From NCBI GenBank assembly GCA_025358485.1, contig JANYJJ010000022.1, positions 1 through 54,505 on the forward strand: 54,505 nucleotides of DNA, in the 5' to 3' direction. The notes under the pieces were generated by a model. The model was not told the origin of the DNA, did not search any database, and saw only the letters and a list, made by a program, of their open reading frames with translations. This document shows positions 43,164 to 50,363 of this stretch, piece by piece; within the stretch, counting starts at the first letter, position 1, and the number at the start of each line of letters is the position of its first letter. The DNA is from Burkholderiales bacterium (lineage in GTDB: Bacteria; Pseudomonadota; Gammaproteobacteria; Burkholderiales; Burkholderiaceae_C). Made by a program: the position numbers and the translations under genes.

Positions 43164-43784
43164 ATGCCCCCGATGCCACCCATCACGCAAGCACTGCTGT
43201 TGCTCAACGTTGCCGCGTTTTGCATCGACTACTTTCTTGGGCCCTGGTTCACCAAACTGCTGGCGCTGTGGCCGCTGGGGCATGGCTTTTTGCCGTGGCA
43301 AATCGTGACCTATGCCTTCTTGCACGGCAGCGTGGGCCATTTGTTTTTCAACATGCTGGGTCTGTGGATGTTTGGCGCGGAATTGGAGCGCTTGTGGGGC
43401 CCGAAACGCTTCATCCAGTTTTACGGAGCCAGCGTGTTGACGGCCGCCGCCACGCAATTGGTGATGACGTCGTTGACCGGATCGATCTACCCCACCGTGG
43501 GTGCATCGGGCGGCTTGTTCGGTTTGCTGTTGGCCTTTGGCATGACCTTCCCCGACCGCATCATCATGCCGCTGTTCCCACCCATCCCCATGAAGGCCAA
43601 GATTTTTGTGGCGCTGTACGGGGGCTTGGAATTGTTTTTGGGCTTCACCAATTCAAGTTCGGGCGTGGCGCACTTTGCCCACTTGGGCGGCATGCTGGGC
43701 GGGTTTTTGGTGCTGCGTTATTGGAGCGGCAAGCCGCCATTCGGTGGCAGCAGCGGTGGCAGCAGCGGTGGGCGTCTGCGCTGA
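43164..43784 (+). CDS. Rhomboid-family intramembrane serine protease
   Basis: A 206-residue membrane protein from ATG 43164, preceded by GCAGGAA at a good ribosome-site distance; the frame is open upstream across the tRNA and is not used. Six helices are expected. The active-site Ser is in 'PTVGASGGLFGLLLAFG' (GxSG motif) and the partner His in 'AHFAHLGGMLGGFL'; the His-Asn motif on helix 2 is 'HGSVGHLFFNMLGLW'. It cleaves transmembrane substrates. The C-terminus is a Gly-Ser repeat (GGSSGGSSGGRLR) from a 12-bp tandem. It converges on ghrA with about 20 bases between. Confidence 0.92.
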   Translation: MPPMPPITQALLLLNVAAFCIDYFLGPWFTKLLALWPLGHGFLPWQIVTYAFLHGSVGHLFFNMLGLWMFGAELERLWGPKRFIQFYGASVLTAAATQLVMTSLTGSIYPTVGASGGLFGLLLAFGMTFPDRIIMPLFPPIPMKAKIFVALYGGLELFLGFTNSSSGVAHFAHLGGMLGGFLVLRYWSGKPPFGGSSGGSSGGRLR

Positions 43785-43808
43785 GCCTGTCGCCCTTACT
43801 GTCGCCCT

Positions 43809-44696
43809 TCAGTAACCCGCTTCCCTGTCCACCAAACGCGGCAGCGCAGAGCCCTGCTGCAACGCGGCCAAGCCCTGCGCAAATTGCGTCGCGATGGTCT
43901 GCACCGACGACTGCGCGCCGATGTGCGGCGTGATGGTGATGCCGGGCACGTCCCACAGTGCGTCGTCGGCTGGCATCGGTTCACGGCGCTGCACGTCCAG
44001 CGCGGCACCGCTGAGGTGCCCGCTGCTGACGGCGGCGATCAGATCGGCTTCCACCACATGGCCTCCGCGTGCCACGTTGACAAGGTAGGCACCGCGCGGC
44101 ATCAAGGCCAAGGCACGGGCGTTCAAGATGTCTTGGGTTTGCGGTGTCAACGGCAATGCGCACACCACGATGTCGCTTTGACCCAGCACGCTGTCCAAGC
44201 TTTGCGTCGCCCGGCGGCTCCAACCCGTGACTTCGAAACCCACTGCACTGAGCAAACGTGCGATCGCACTGCCCATGGTGCCCATGCCCAACACCGCCAC
44301 GCGGCTGCGCACGGCGGCCACCGGATGACGCACCCATTGCTTTTGCAGGTGCTGAACTTCATACCGCGTCAGGTTGCGGGCGTGGCACAGCGCCATCATC
44401 ACCACAAACTGCGCAATGCCTTCGGCTTGATCGACATCGACGATGCGCGATACCGGCACGTGCGACGGCAGGTCCGATGTCAGCAGCTTCTCGACGCCCG
44501 CCGCCACCGAGCACACCCAGCGCAAACGCGGCAGCCTTGCGTACACACCTTCGGGCACTTGCCAGGCCAACACCACCTCGACATCGGCCAAGTCTGAGTC
44601 GCTCAAATCGCGCCGATAAGGCAGCAGCGCCAGGCTCGGCAAGGCTTGCGAAAAAACACCCGATGGCATCGGGTCGGTGAGCAGCAAAATTTTCAT
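43809..44696 (-). CDS. ghrA: Glyoxylate/hydroxypyruvate reductase A
   Basis: A 295-residue D-2-hydroxyacid dehydrogenase. The intact motifs contrast with the degenerate protein near valS: nucleotide loop 'VAVLGMGTMGSAIARLL', catalytic Arg and Glu region 'NVARGGHVVEADLIAAV' and 'LDVQRREPMPADDALW', and catalytic His in 'ITITPHIGAQSS'. GhrA enzymes reduce glyoxylate and hydroxypyruvate with NADPH. It shares the strand with the SDR gene upstream (30 bases) and converges on the rhomboid gene. Confidence 0.9.
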   Translation of the reverse strand: MKILLLTDPMPSGVFSQALPSLALLPYRRDLSDSDLADVEVVLAWQVPEGVYARLPRLRWVCSVAAGVEKLLTSDLPSHVPVSRIVDVDQAEGIAQFVVMMALCHARNLTRYEVQHLQKQWVRHPVAAVRSRVAVLGMGTMGSAIARLLSAVGFEVTGWSRRATQSLDSVLGQSDIVVCALPLTPQTQDILNARALALMPRGAYLVNVARGGHVVEADLIAAVSSGHLSGAALDVQRREPMPADDALWDVPGITITPHIGAQSSVQTIATQFAQGLAALQQGSALPRLVDREAGY

Positions 44697-44726
44697 CTTC
44701 TGATCTTTAGTTTCTGATTTTCTTGT

Positions 44727-45617
44727 TCATGCCAACAAACCGGTGTTCACCGTCGGATAGCGCAGGGCCAATTTCAATTCTGTTTTCAGGCGCGTGTTTT
44801 TCAATCGCCGTGACTCGCTCATGAAGCTCAGCAGCATGGGCGACAGCTCTTGCGTTGCCTGCTCGCGCGTGATGCGACGCGGTCGCGGCAGCCCTTCCAA
44901 ATCGGCGGCCAAGTCAAAGTAATCGGCCATTTTCAAATCGGTGTCGTCGCAGGCGTGCACCACGCGCTGCGGCAAGCCGCGCGTCAACGCGGCTGCACAC
45001 GCGCGCGCCAAATCGTCGGCGTGAATGTGGTTGGTGTAGATGTCGTCTTCGGCCGCAAGCACCGGCGCGCCGCGCTTCAAACGCTCGCGTGGGTGGCCAC
45101 CTTCGCGGTCGCCAGCGTAAATGCCCGGGATCCGCAGCAAAGTCACGATCACGCCGTGGACGCGACCGAATTGGCGCAATTGACACTCGGCGTCAACCCG
45201 ACGGCGCGCTCGGTCGGTGGTCGCGTTGACAGCGCGGGTCTCGTCAAACACGGCGCCGCCGCAGTCTCCATAAACGCCGGTCGTGCTGCCGTAGACGATG
45301 CGTTTGACCCGCCCCGCGCGCGCCAAACAATGCAGCAAATTCGCGGTGCGTGGGTCGGTGTGACCGCTCAAGGGCGGTGGGGCCAAGTGCAGCACAGCAT
45401 CTGCCACAGCACCACAACGCAGCAAGGTTTTGGCGTGATCCAAATTGCCGATCATGGGCACCACGCCAGCGGCGCGCAACGTCGGCGCACGCTGCGGTGA
45501 AGACGTCAACGCCAGCACGCGCACACGACCGCGCAGCAAGTGCGCCACACGCATGCCCACGTCGCCGCAGCCAACAATGAGCAAGGTGGGGCGTTTGAAT
45601 GCTGTGGGCAAAAACAT
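44727..45617 (-). CDS. NAD(P)-dependent sugar epimerase/SDR family protein
   Basis: A 296-residue extended short-chain dehydrogenase. The nucleotide loop is 'LLIVGCGDVGMRVAHLL' (GxGxxG), and 'RIVYGSTTGVYGDCGG' holds the Ser-Tyr motif with Tyr in GVYGD; 'VDAECQLRQFGR' replaces the usual YxxxK segment, so the catalytic Lys is not clear. 'VTLLRIPGIYAGDREGGHPRERL' and 'NHIHADDLARACAAAL' follow the family order seen in YeeZ-like proteins. The substrate is unknown. It lies 88 bases from the divergent flavin reductase gene. Confidence 0.82.
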   Translation of the reverse strand: MFLPTAFKRPTLLIVGCGDVGMRVAHLLRGRVRVLALTSSPQRAPTLRAAGVVPMIGNLDHAKTLLRCGAVADAVLHLAPPPLSGHTDPRTANLLHCLARAGRVKRIVYGSTTGVYGDCGGAVFDETRAVNATTDRARRRVDAECQLRQFGRVHGVIVTLLRIPGIYAGDREGGHPRERLKRGAPVLAAEDDIYTNHIHADDLARACAAALTRGLPQRVVHACDDTDLKMADYFDLAADLEGLPRPRRITREQATQELSPMLLSFMSESRRLKNTRLKTELKLALRYPTVNTGLLA

Positions 45618-45705
45618 GCGGGGCAGAAGCGTGAAGCTGGGCAGGCAGAATCGTGAGTCAGTTTAAGAGCAGGTTTTCCTAAAAACGCGGTCCGAGCACA
45701 GCCAC

Positions 45706-46749
45706 ATGTCATTCACCGTCACCGTTCAACCCAGTGGACGCAGTTTTCAAGTCTCACGCGACGAGCCCATCCTGAGCGCTGCCATCCGCCAAGGAGTGGG
45801 TCTGCCTTACGGCTGCAAAGACGGTGCGTGTGGATCGTGCAAGAGCCGCTTGCTGCAAGGCCGCGTGATTCACGGCGCTCATCAGGCAGGCGCGCTCAGC
45901 GTTGCAGAAGCCGAAGCCGGTTGGACGTTGACCTGCTGCGCCGCTGCGCAAACCGACGTGGTGATCGAAGCACGCACCGTGGCAGCCGCCGGTGAAATTC
46001 CGGTGCGAAAAATGCCGGTGCGCGTCACCAAAATTGAACGCCCTGCGCCTGACGTGGCGGTGCTCACTTTGCAGCTGCCAGCCAACGACGCGCTGCGCTA
46101 TCAGGCCGGTCAGTACATTGAATTTATTCTGCGCGACAACCTGCGGCGCAGCTACTCGATGGCCAATTCGCCGCTGCTGCAAAGCGACAAGCCGTCCATC
46201 GAATTGCACATACGCCACCTGAGTGGCGGCGTGTTCACCGATGCGGTTTTCAGCAGCATGAAAGAGAAAGACATCTTGCGCATGGAAGGCCCGTTCGGCA
46301 CGTTTTTCTTGCGTGAGGATTCAGCCAAACCCATGGTGTTGTTGGCTTCGGGCACCGGCTTTGCTCCCATCAAAGCCATCATCGAGCACATGCAAATCAA
46401 GGGGCTTCAGCGACCCGCTGTTTTGTATTGGGGCTGCCGCAGCAAAGTTGATTTGTACCAACACGAATGGGCTTTGGACGCTGCCGCCAAGATGGTCAAT
46501 TTGACCTATGTGCCCGTGCTGTCTGAGCCCAAGGCCGACGACACCTGGACGGGCCGCACTGGGTTCGTACATGCCGCAGTGATACATGACTTCCCCGACC
46601 TCAGCGCCCACCAGGTTTACGCCTGCGGCGCGCCCATCATGGTCAGCTCGGCGCAGCACGATTTCACTTTGAAGTGCGGCTTGCCTGCGGATGAGTTTTA
46701 CGCCGATTCATTCACGTCTGAAGCCGACAAACACCGGAACACCCTATGA
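45706..46749 (+). CDS. 2Fe-2S flavin reductase (CDP-6-deoxy-delta-3,4-glucoseen reductase-like)
   Basis: A 347-residue electron-transfer protein with three domains: an N-terminal plant-type ferredoxin (residues 1-90; Cys ligands in 'GCKDGACGSCKSR' and 'TLTCC'), an FAD domain ('YQAGQYIEFIL', 'RRSYSMANSP'), and an NAD(P)H domain ('LLASGTGFAPIKAIIEHM', 'VYACGAPIMV'). It moves electrons from NAD(P)H through FAD and the iron-sulfur cluster to a partner enzyme. Betaproteobacteria carry it as a stand-alone gene annotated after the sugar-pathway reductase; the real partner is uncertain. It overlaps the Bug receptor gene by four bases. Confidence 0.9.
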   Translation: MSFTVTVQPSGRSFQVSRDEPILSAAIRQGVGLPYGCKDGACGSCKSRLLQGRVIHGAHQAGALSVAEAEAGWTLTCCAAAQTDVVIEARTVAAAGEIPVRKMPVRVTKIERPAPDVAVLTLQLPANDALRYQAGQYIEFILRDNLRRSYSMANSPLLQSDKPSIELHIRHLSGGVFTDAVFSSMKEKDILRMEGPFGTFFLREDSAKPMVLLASGTGFAPIKAIIEHMQIKGLQRPAVLYWGCRSKVDLYQHEWALDAAAKMVNLTYVPVLSEPKADDTWTGRTGFVHAAVIHDFPDLSAHQVYACGAPIMVSSAQHDFTLKCGLPADEFYADSFTSEADKHRNTL

Positions 46750-47765
46750 ACAAAAATCTTCTTCGTCGCAGCTTGATCGGCGCTGCACTCGCGGCAATCA
46801 CCGCCTCATGTTTTTCTCAAACTGCAGCCCAAACTGCAGCCCAACCCGCAGCCCAAACCGCCAAACCCATCCGCCTCATCGTGCCCTACCCGCCCGGCGG
46901 CCCGCTTGACACTGTGGCCCGCGCACTGGCCGAGAAAGTCAAGGACAGCTTGGGAGTGGTCATCGTTGACAACAGGCCCGGCGCGGGCGGCAATTTGGGT
47001 GCCGACGTGGCGGCCAAGGCTGCGCCTGACGGCACCACCATCGTCATGGGCGCGGTGGCCACGCACGCCATCAACCCGTGGCTGTTTGCGAAAATTCCGT
47101 ATGACCCCATACGCGATTTCACGCCCATCACCGGGGTGGCCCAAGTGCCCAATGTGTTGGTGATGAATGCCGACACCGCCAACAAGCTCGGCATCCAGAA
47201 AATCAGTGATTTGGTGGCCTACGCCAAGAAGAACCCCGGCAAGCTGAACTTCGGCAGCGGTGGCAACGGCAGCGCAGGGCACTTGTCTGGCGAGATGTTC
47301 AAAGCACAGGCCGGGCTGTTCATGGTGCACATCCCTTACGCAGGCGGCAGCCCAGCGCAACTGGCTTTGGTGTCAGGGCAGGTGGACTTGAACTTTGACA
47401 ACTTGGCGGCAGCGTCGGCCAACATCAAAGCCGGCCGTTTGAAAGCCTTGGCCGTGACCACAGCCAAACGATCCAGCGCCATGCCCGAAGTGCCCACGGT
47501 GGCTGAAAGCAGCACCGCGATGGCCGGTTTTGATGTGAACACCTGGTTCGGTTTGTTCGGCCCCGCCAAGATGCCGCCCGAGGTGACGGCGCGCCTGAAC
47601 AAGGCGTTTGTCGATGCCCTGAATTCGCCCGAGATCAAAGCAAGATTGACCACTTTGATGGCCGAGCCCATGGCGAGCACGCCCGAGGCTTTTGGCGAGT
47701 TTGTGAAGCGCGAGTTGGCGAAGTACGAGAAGGTGGTGAAGGCGTCTGGTGCCAAGGTCGAGTGA
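46746..47765 (+). CDS. Tripartite tricarboxylate transporter substrate-binding protein (Bug family)
   Basis: A 339-residue periplasmic receptor. The signal peptide (residues 1 to about 26, Ala-rich) is followed by a small AAQTAAQPAAQTA repeat from a 12-bp tandem. The mature protein has the Bug landmarks: 'PIRLIVPYPPGGPLDTVARAL', 'VVIVDNRPGAGGNLGADVAAKAAPDG', 'LNFGSGGNGSAGHLSGEMF', 'MVHIPYAGGSPAQLALVSGQVD' and 'LKALAVTTAKRSSAMPEVPTVAE'. Members bind carboxylates or aromatic acids for the TctAB transporter or as solitary receptors. No TctA/TctB genes lie here, so it is a solitary Bug protein. Expansion of this family is typical of Burkholderiales. Confidence 0.92.
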   Translation: MNKNLLRRSLIGAALAAITASCFSQTAAQTAAQPAAQTAKPIRLIVPYPPGGPLDTVARALAEKVKDSLGVVIVDNRPGAGGNLGADVAAKAAPDGTTIVMGAVATHAINPWLFAKIPYDPIRDFTPITGVAQVPNVLVMNADTANKLGIQKISDLVAYAKKNPGKLNFGSGGNGSAGHLSGEMFKAQAGLFMVHIPYAGGSPAQLALVSGQVDLNFDNLAAASANIKAGRLKALAVTTAKRSSAMPEVPTVAESSTAMAGFDVNTWFGLFGPAKMPPEVTARLNKAFVDALNSPEIKARLTTLMAEPMASTPEAFGEFVKRELAKYEKVVKASGAKVE

Positions 47766-47873
47766 GTCAGTGATGGAAGTAGACGGCAGTTTTTTTCGCT
47801 AGCGCTCAGCATGCGTCGAAAACCAGAATGACGGCAAGGAGCTTTGCCGATTTCGCAATGCACAAGCTCACAA

Positions 47874-47936
47874 ATTTCACCGTGAAAGCTCCGTGCGCCG
47901 TGGCGCACATGGGGTTTCCGGCCAACCTCGCTAGCG
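47874..47936. other. 176-base gap with inverted repeat before the accessory island
   Basis: The gap 47766-47941 between the Bug gene and the first island gene holds the perfect 7-bp palindrome GTGCGCC-gt-GGCGCAC (47892-47907), the octamer CGCTAGCG twice (near 47799 and 47929), and a T-run near 47788. It may mark the left edge of the island; no gene or known RNA is seen. Confidence 0.4.
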
Positions 47937-47941
47937 GTTAA

Positions 47942-48628
47942 ATGCCAATGCTTCCTACCCTCGACACATTCTTACTTCTTACGATGGCTCAGATTGTTGA
48001 TGCCTTGAAGTACGTGAGCGCCGTTGTGGCTGTCATTGCACCTGCGTTTAAGGTGCTCCGCAGTCGAGGTCGAGACCCCGCGCGCGAACTCGAGGAGCGC
48101 GACCGTCGCATAGAAGCCTTCTTTGAAGCCGGCGGCTCGGAGCTAAGTCCGTTGCGCATGGAGTCCGCGTTCGGGGCAGCCGTGGGCCACACTCGGTTGA
48201 ACGCTCAGGAGATCCCGCTGATTCTTAAGCAACGCAAGCCAACGTCATTTATGGCCTCATACCTCGGCGTGCGAGACTATTTGGCCCCAACCCTAGACGG
48301 TCGACGCTTTGAACTTCGCTCCATAGCGGCGCGCCCACGCCTTCGTCAAACTTTGTCTGTCGCTGGATTCTTCCTGTACGGTCTCTTTGGTTTTGCGTCC
48401 GTCTGGTTGCTTTTTTACCTCGCACCAAAGCTCGCTGCGTCCCACTCCTGGATGCAGTTCAGTCTCACCATAGTTCTCGCACCGATATTCGCATTCACGG
48501 GCGGCTACATCTTGTTGGTTGCAAGCCGTCCGCACTGGGCAAAGAGGCTCTTCGACTCCCAGAGTGACGCTAACCAGTCATTCGAGCGGCCTGCTGCGCA
48601 GCCGGTCAATTTGAGCATTGAATGCTGA
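47942..48628 (+). CDS. Hypothetical membrane protein with attC-like C-terminal tail
   Basis: A 228-residue protein of unknown family. An N-terminal hydrophobic stretch (about residues 10-35), a charged helical region (RGRDPARELEERDRRIEAFFEAG), and two C-terminal helices (about 140-160 and 170-195, 'SVAGFFLYGLFGFASVWLLFYLA' and 'FSLTIVLAPIFAFTGGYILLVAS') are visible. The last 18 residues (SFERPAAQPVNLSIEC) are read from a hairpin that looks like an integron attC site, a known feature of cassette genes. The codon mix (TCA, CTA, GTT, CGA more frequent than in neighbours) also fits transfer. The start at 47942 is close to the left edge of the island. Confidence 0.55.
   Translation: MPMLPTLDTFLLLTMAQIVDALKYVSAVVAVIAPAFKVLRSRGRDPARELEERDRRIEAFFEAGGSELSPLRMESAFGAAVGHTRLNAQEIPLILKQRKPTSFMASYLGVRDYLAPTLDGRRFELRSIAARPRLRQTLSVAGFFLYGLFGFASVWLLFYLAPKLAASHSWMQFSLTIVLAPIFAFTGGYILLVASRPHWAKRLFDSQSDANQSFERPAAQPVNLSIEC
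48568..48623 (+). other. attC-like imperfect hairpin A
   Basis: CGCTAAC (48568-48574) and ATTGAAT (48617-48623) stand where attC R'' (RYYYAAC) and R' (GTTRRRY) cores would be, with two and one mismatches. Between them an imperfect stem forms: TTCGAGCGGCCTGC against GCAGCCGGTCAA, with unpaired bases on one strand as in attC hairpins. The site lies at the end of the preceding gene. It is suggestive only. Confidence 0.4.
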
Positions 48629-48683
48629 CTTCATCAGCGTAGCTTCAACACTGCATGAAGCAGAAAAATCCAGAGAGAAAAAC

Positions 48684-49250
48684 ATGTCAACCCCAGTCAT
48701 CGTCGTCGGCGACAGAACTTCACACGGTGGCGTAGTCATTGAGGGCTCGGCTGTCAGCGACACACACGGAAAAATGATCGCCAGAGTAGGAGATCGCGTG
48801 ACGTGCCCACAGAAGGGTCACGGCGTCAACGTGATCGTTTCCGGAGATCCAACGTTCATCGTGGACGGCAGGCCAATCGCTCGTCATGGTGACAAGACCG
48901 CCTGCGGCGCAATGCTGATCGCCTCGCAATCGGTAACTACAACTTTAAGCGGGAGTTCATCAGGTTCAGCTGTTGCAGGTCAAGCGGCGCAGTCCGCTTC
49001 GGGAGTCGCAGCTCTGACCGCTCAAGCAGCAGTCACCTTTGAGTACGACGAGCAAGTTCAGCTTTCCGCAGCCAATGGGAAGGCCACTCTGATCGGGCTT
49101 CCTTGGCTCATAGAAACGAAAGATGGTCGAAAACTCTCCGGCAGCCTTGGGCCGGACGGGCAGATGCCACGCACTGACACGCTCAGCGAAAGTGAGTACA
49201 CAACCTACTGGGGCGACGAAGCTCGCGCACGCGCCGAAGGAATCGTATGA
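48684..49250 (+). CDS. PAAR-domain protein, type VI secretion spike tip
   Basis: A 188-residue protein from ATG 48684, with AGAGAGAA just upstream as ribosome site. Residues 1-85 are the PAAR fold: 'PVIVVGDRTSHGGVVIEGS', 'IARVGDRVTCPQKGHGVNVIV', 'DGRPIARHGDKTACGAMLI', with the His and Cys residues (Cys41, His46, His68, Cys74) that coordinate zinc at the tip. A Ser/Ala-rich linker follows and the tail 'ETKDGRKLSGSLGPDGQMPRTDTLSESEYTTYWGDEA' is the extension found on many effector-carrying PAAR/VgrG proteins. It caps the VgrG spike and delivers cargo. It overlaps the Tae4 gene by four bases (ATGA), so Tae4 is the likely cargo. Confidence 0.88.
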   Translation: MSTPVIVVGDRTSHGGVVIEGSAVSDTHGKMIARVGDRVTCPQKGHGVNVIVSGDPTFIVDGRPIARHGDKTACGAMLIASQSVTTTLSGSSSGSAVAGQAAQSASGVAALTAQAAVTFEYDEQVQLSAANGKATLIGLPWLIETKDGRKLSGSLGPDGQMPRTDTLSESEYTTYWGDEARARAEGIV

Positions 49251-49894
49251 GCAAACTCGTACAGAGCGCAGTCGTTCGGACGAACAGCGAGAAGGGCTCT
49301 ATCTGCAAGCTCACCATTGAAGCGATCACGTTCGATGACTTGTGGAAGAGCTACCCAGGCGAACGCCCATCGCAAGAACGGCACAAGGAAGACGTCAAAG
49401 ACAAGAACGGCAAGGTCATCGCCAAAAAAGGCGACCTCCTGTATTCAGACCAGTGCGCCATCAAAGTGAGCGTAGCCATCCACAGTGTTGGTGTCGAAAT
49501 GAAGTCGTTCAACGGCCAAGGCGTTACACGCATCAATGGCAAGAAAGCGGCGTTACGCGCCGAGGAACTTGCTACATGGTTGAAAACCATGCCGTTCTGT
49601 GGCCTGCCAACCAAGCCTGAGGCGATCACAGGAAAAGATTGGCAGAGCAAGGCGAAAGGCCGCACCGGAATCGTATTCTTTGCGAACTACTGGACACGAA
49701 CTGGAGAAAGTTTTGCCAATCGGTCGGGTGACCACATTGACCTCTGGAACGGGTCCAGATTGACCGCCGCAGGGGCGTCCACGGTGTCTACGATCGGTCG
49801 ATACCTTGGCGTCAGTTCGCTATTCCCAGGAACCAACTTCGGCTACTCCGATCTTGCGGATTCTTCTGAAATTCTTTTCTGGGAAGTTAAATGA
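49247..49894 (+). CDS. tae4: Type VI amidase effector Tae4 (peptidoglycan DL-endopeptidase)
   Basis: A 215-residue NlpC/P60-like effector. 'FDDLWKSYPGERPSQE' opens the family, the catalytic Cys70 is in 'LYSDQCAIKVSVAIHSVGV', 'ALRAEELATWLK' follows, and the catalytic His163 with Asp165 is in 'SGDHIDLWNGSRLT'. Tae4 enzymes cut between D-glutamate and meso-diaminopimelate in peptide stems of a rival's cell wall after delivery by a type VI system. There is no signal peptide, consistent with injection into the target's periplasm. It is coupled at both ends by ATGA overlaps: to the PAAR gene and to the small membrane-protein gene that probably gives immunity. Confidence 0.92.
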   Translation: MSKLVQSAVVRTNSEKGSICKLTIEAITFDDLWKSYPGERPSQERHKEDVKDKNGKVIAKKGDLLYSDQCAIKVSVAIHSVGVEMKSFNGQGVTRINGKKAALRAEELATWLKTMPFCGLPTKPEAITGKDWQSKAKGRTGIVFFANYWTRTGESFANRSGDHIDLWNGSRLTAAGASTVSTIGRYLGVSSLFPGTNFGYSDLADSSEILFWEVK

Positions 49895-50232
49895 GAAGAG
49901 CGGTGGTTACCGGCCTGTTTGTGCTCCTTGGCTTCATAAGCACATGGACTGGTCTGATCACTTCTAGTCGAATCAACTACTCAGCCGTGCTTGGCGATGC
50001 ACACAGAATTCGAAGCGGCTGCTGGGAGCTTGATCATTGCGATGTTCCGTGGTGGTACTTGGTTCTCATCGGCGGAGTGCTGCTGCTTCCGACATTGATT
50101 CACGGTACTGCGGGCCACCGCCTAGCAAGGCGAAATGCAAGCCGATCGCAGTTCGCAATTGCCGCCATCGTCCTTTTAGCTGCAACGTGCGCTTACTTCA
50201 TGTGCGCTGCGGTGGTGTCCCACTACGTGTAG
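49891..50232 (+). CDS. Small three-helix membrane protein, candidate immunity protein for Tae4
   Basis: A 113-residue protein with helices at about 4-24, 53-72 and 88-108. By the positive-inside rule (MRR start; RLARRNASR loop inside) the 28-residue loop 25-52 faces the periplasm and carries two Cys (44 and 50: SGCWELDHCD), the place where Tae4 would attack. It begins in the stop of tae4 (ATGA, 49891-49894). Known Tae4 immunity proteins (Tai4) are small soluble periplasmic proteins with a signal peptide; this one is a polytopic membrane protein with no visible similarity, so it may be a new immunity type. Function rests on position only. Confidence 0.55.
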   Translation: MRRAVVTGLFVLLGFISTWTGLITSSRINYSAVLGDAHRIRSGCWELDHCDVPWWYLVLIGGVLLLPTLIHGTAGHRLARRNASRSQFAIAAIVLLAATCAYFMCAAVVSHYV

Positions 50233-50274
50233 ATGCGTGTGCCATACGCGAATGGCGGAAGCACACGAACAAGC

Positions 50275-50342
50275 GCCCAACCTTTCAATCGAGAGGACGT
50301 GCCCCGGCAATCCAGCTCACGCCTTTGATCTCAAACTTAGAC
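50275..50342 (+). other. attC-like imperfect hairpin B
   Basis: GCCCAAC (50275-50281) matches the attC R'' consensus RYYYAAC exactly, and CTTAGAC (50336-50342) differs from R' GTTRRRY at one base. The 68-base span folds as a stem with extrahelical bases: ATC(G)AGAGG(A)CGTG pairs with CACGCCTTTGAT, closed by TTT/AAA. In one frame it encodes NLSIERTCPGNPAHA, a peptide tail I recall from many cassette-like genes of Burkholderiales. It lies between the candidate immunity gene and the next hypothetical gene, as expected for a cassette boundary. Confidence 0.5.
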
Positions 50343-50363
50343 AACACAAACTTGTACTTCAAC

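Noticed and set aside
47874..47943. Possible third attC site ending in GTTAAAT (47937-47943) just before the first island gene
   Set aside because: The 3' core fits, but no RYYYAAC partner with a matching stem was found within 140 bases upstream on either strand; only a simple 7-bp palindrome is present.
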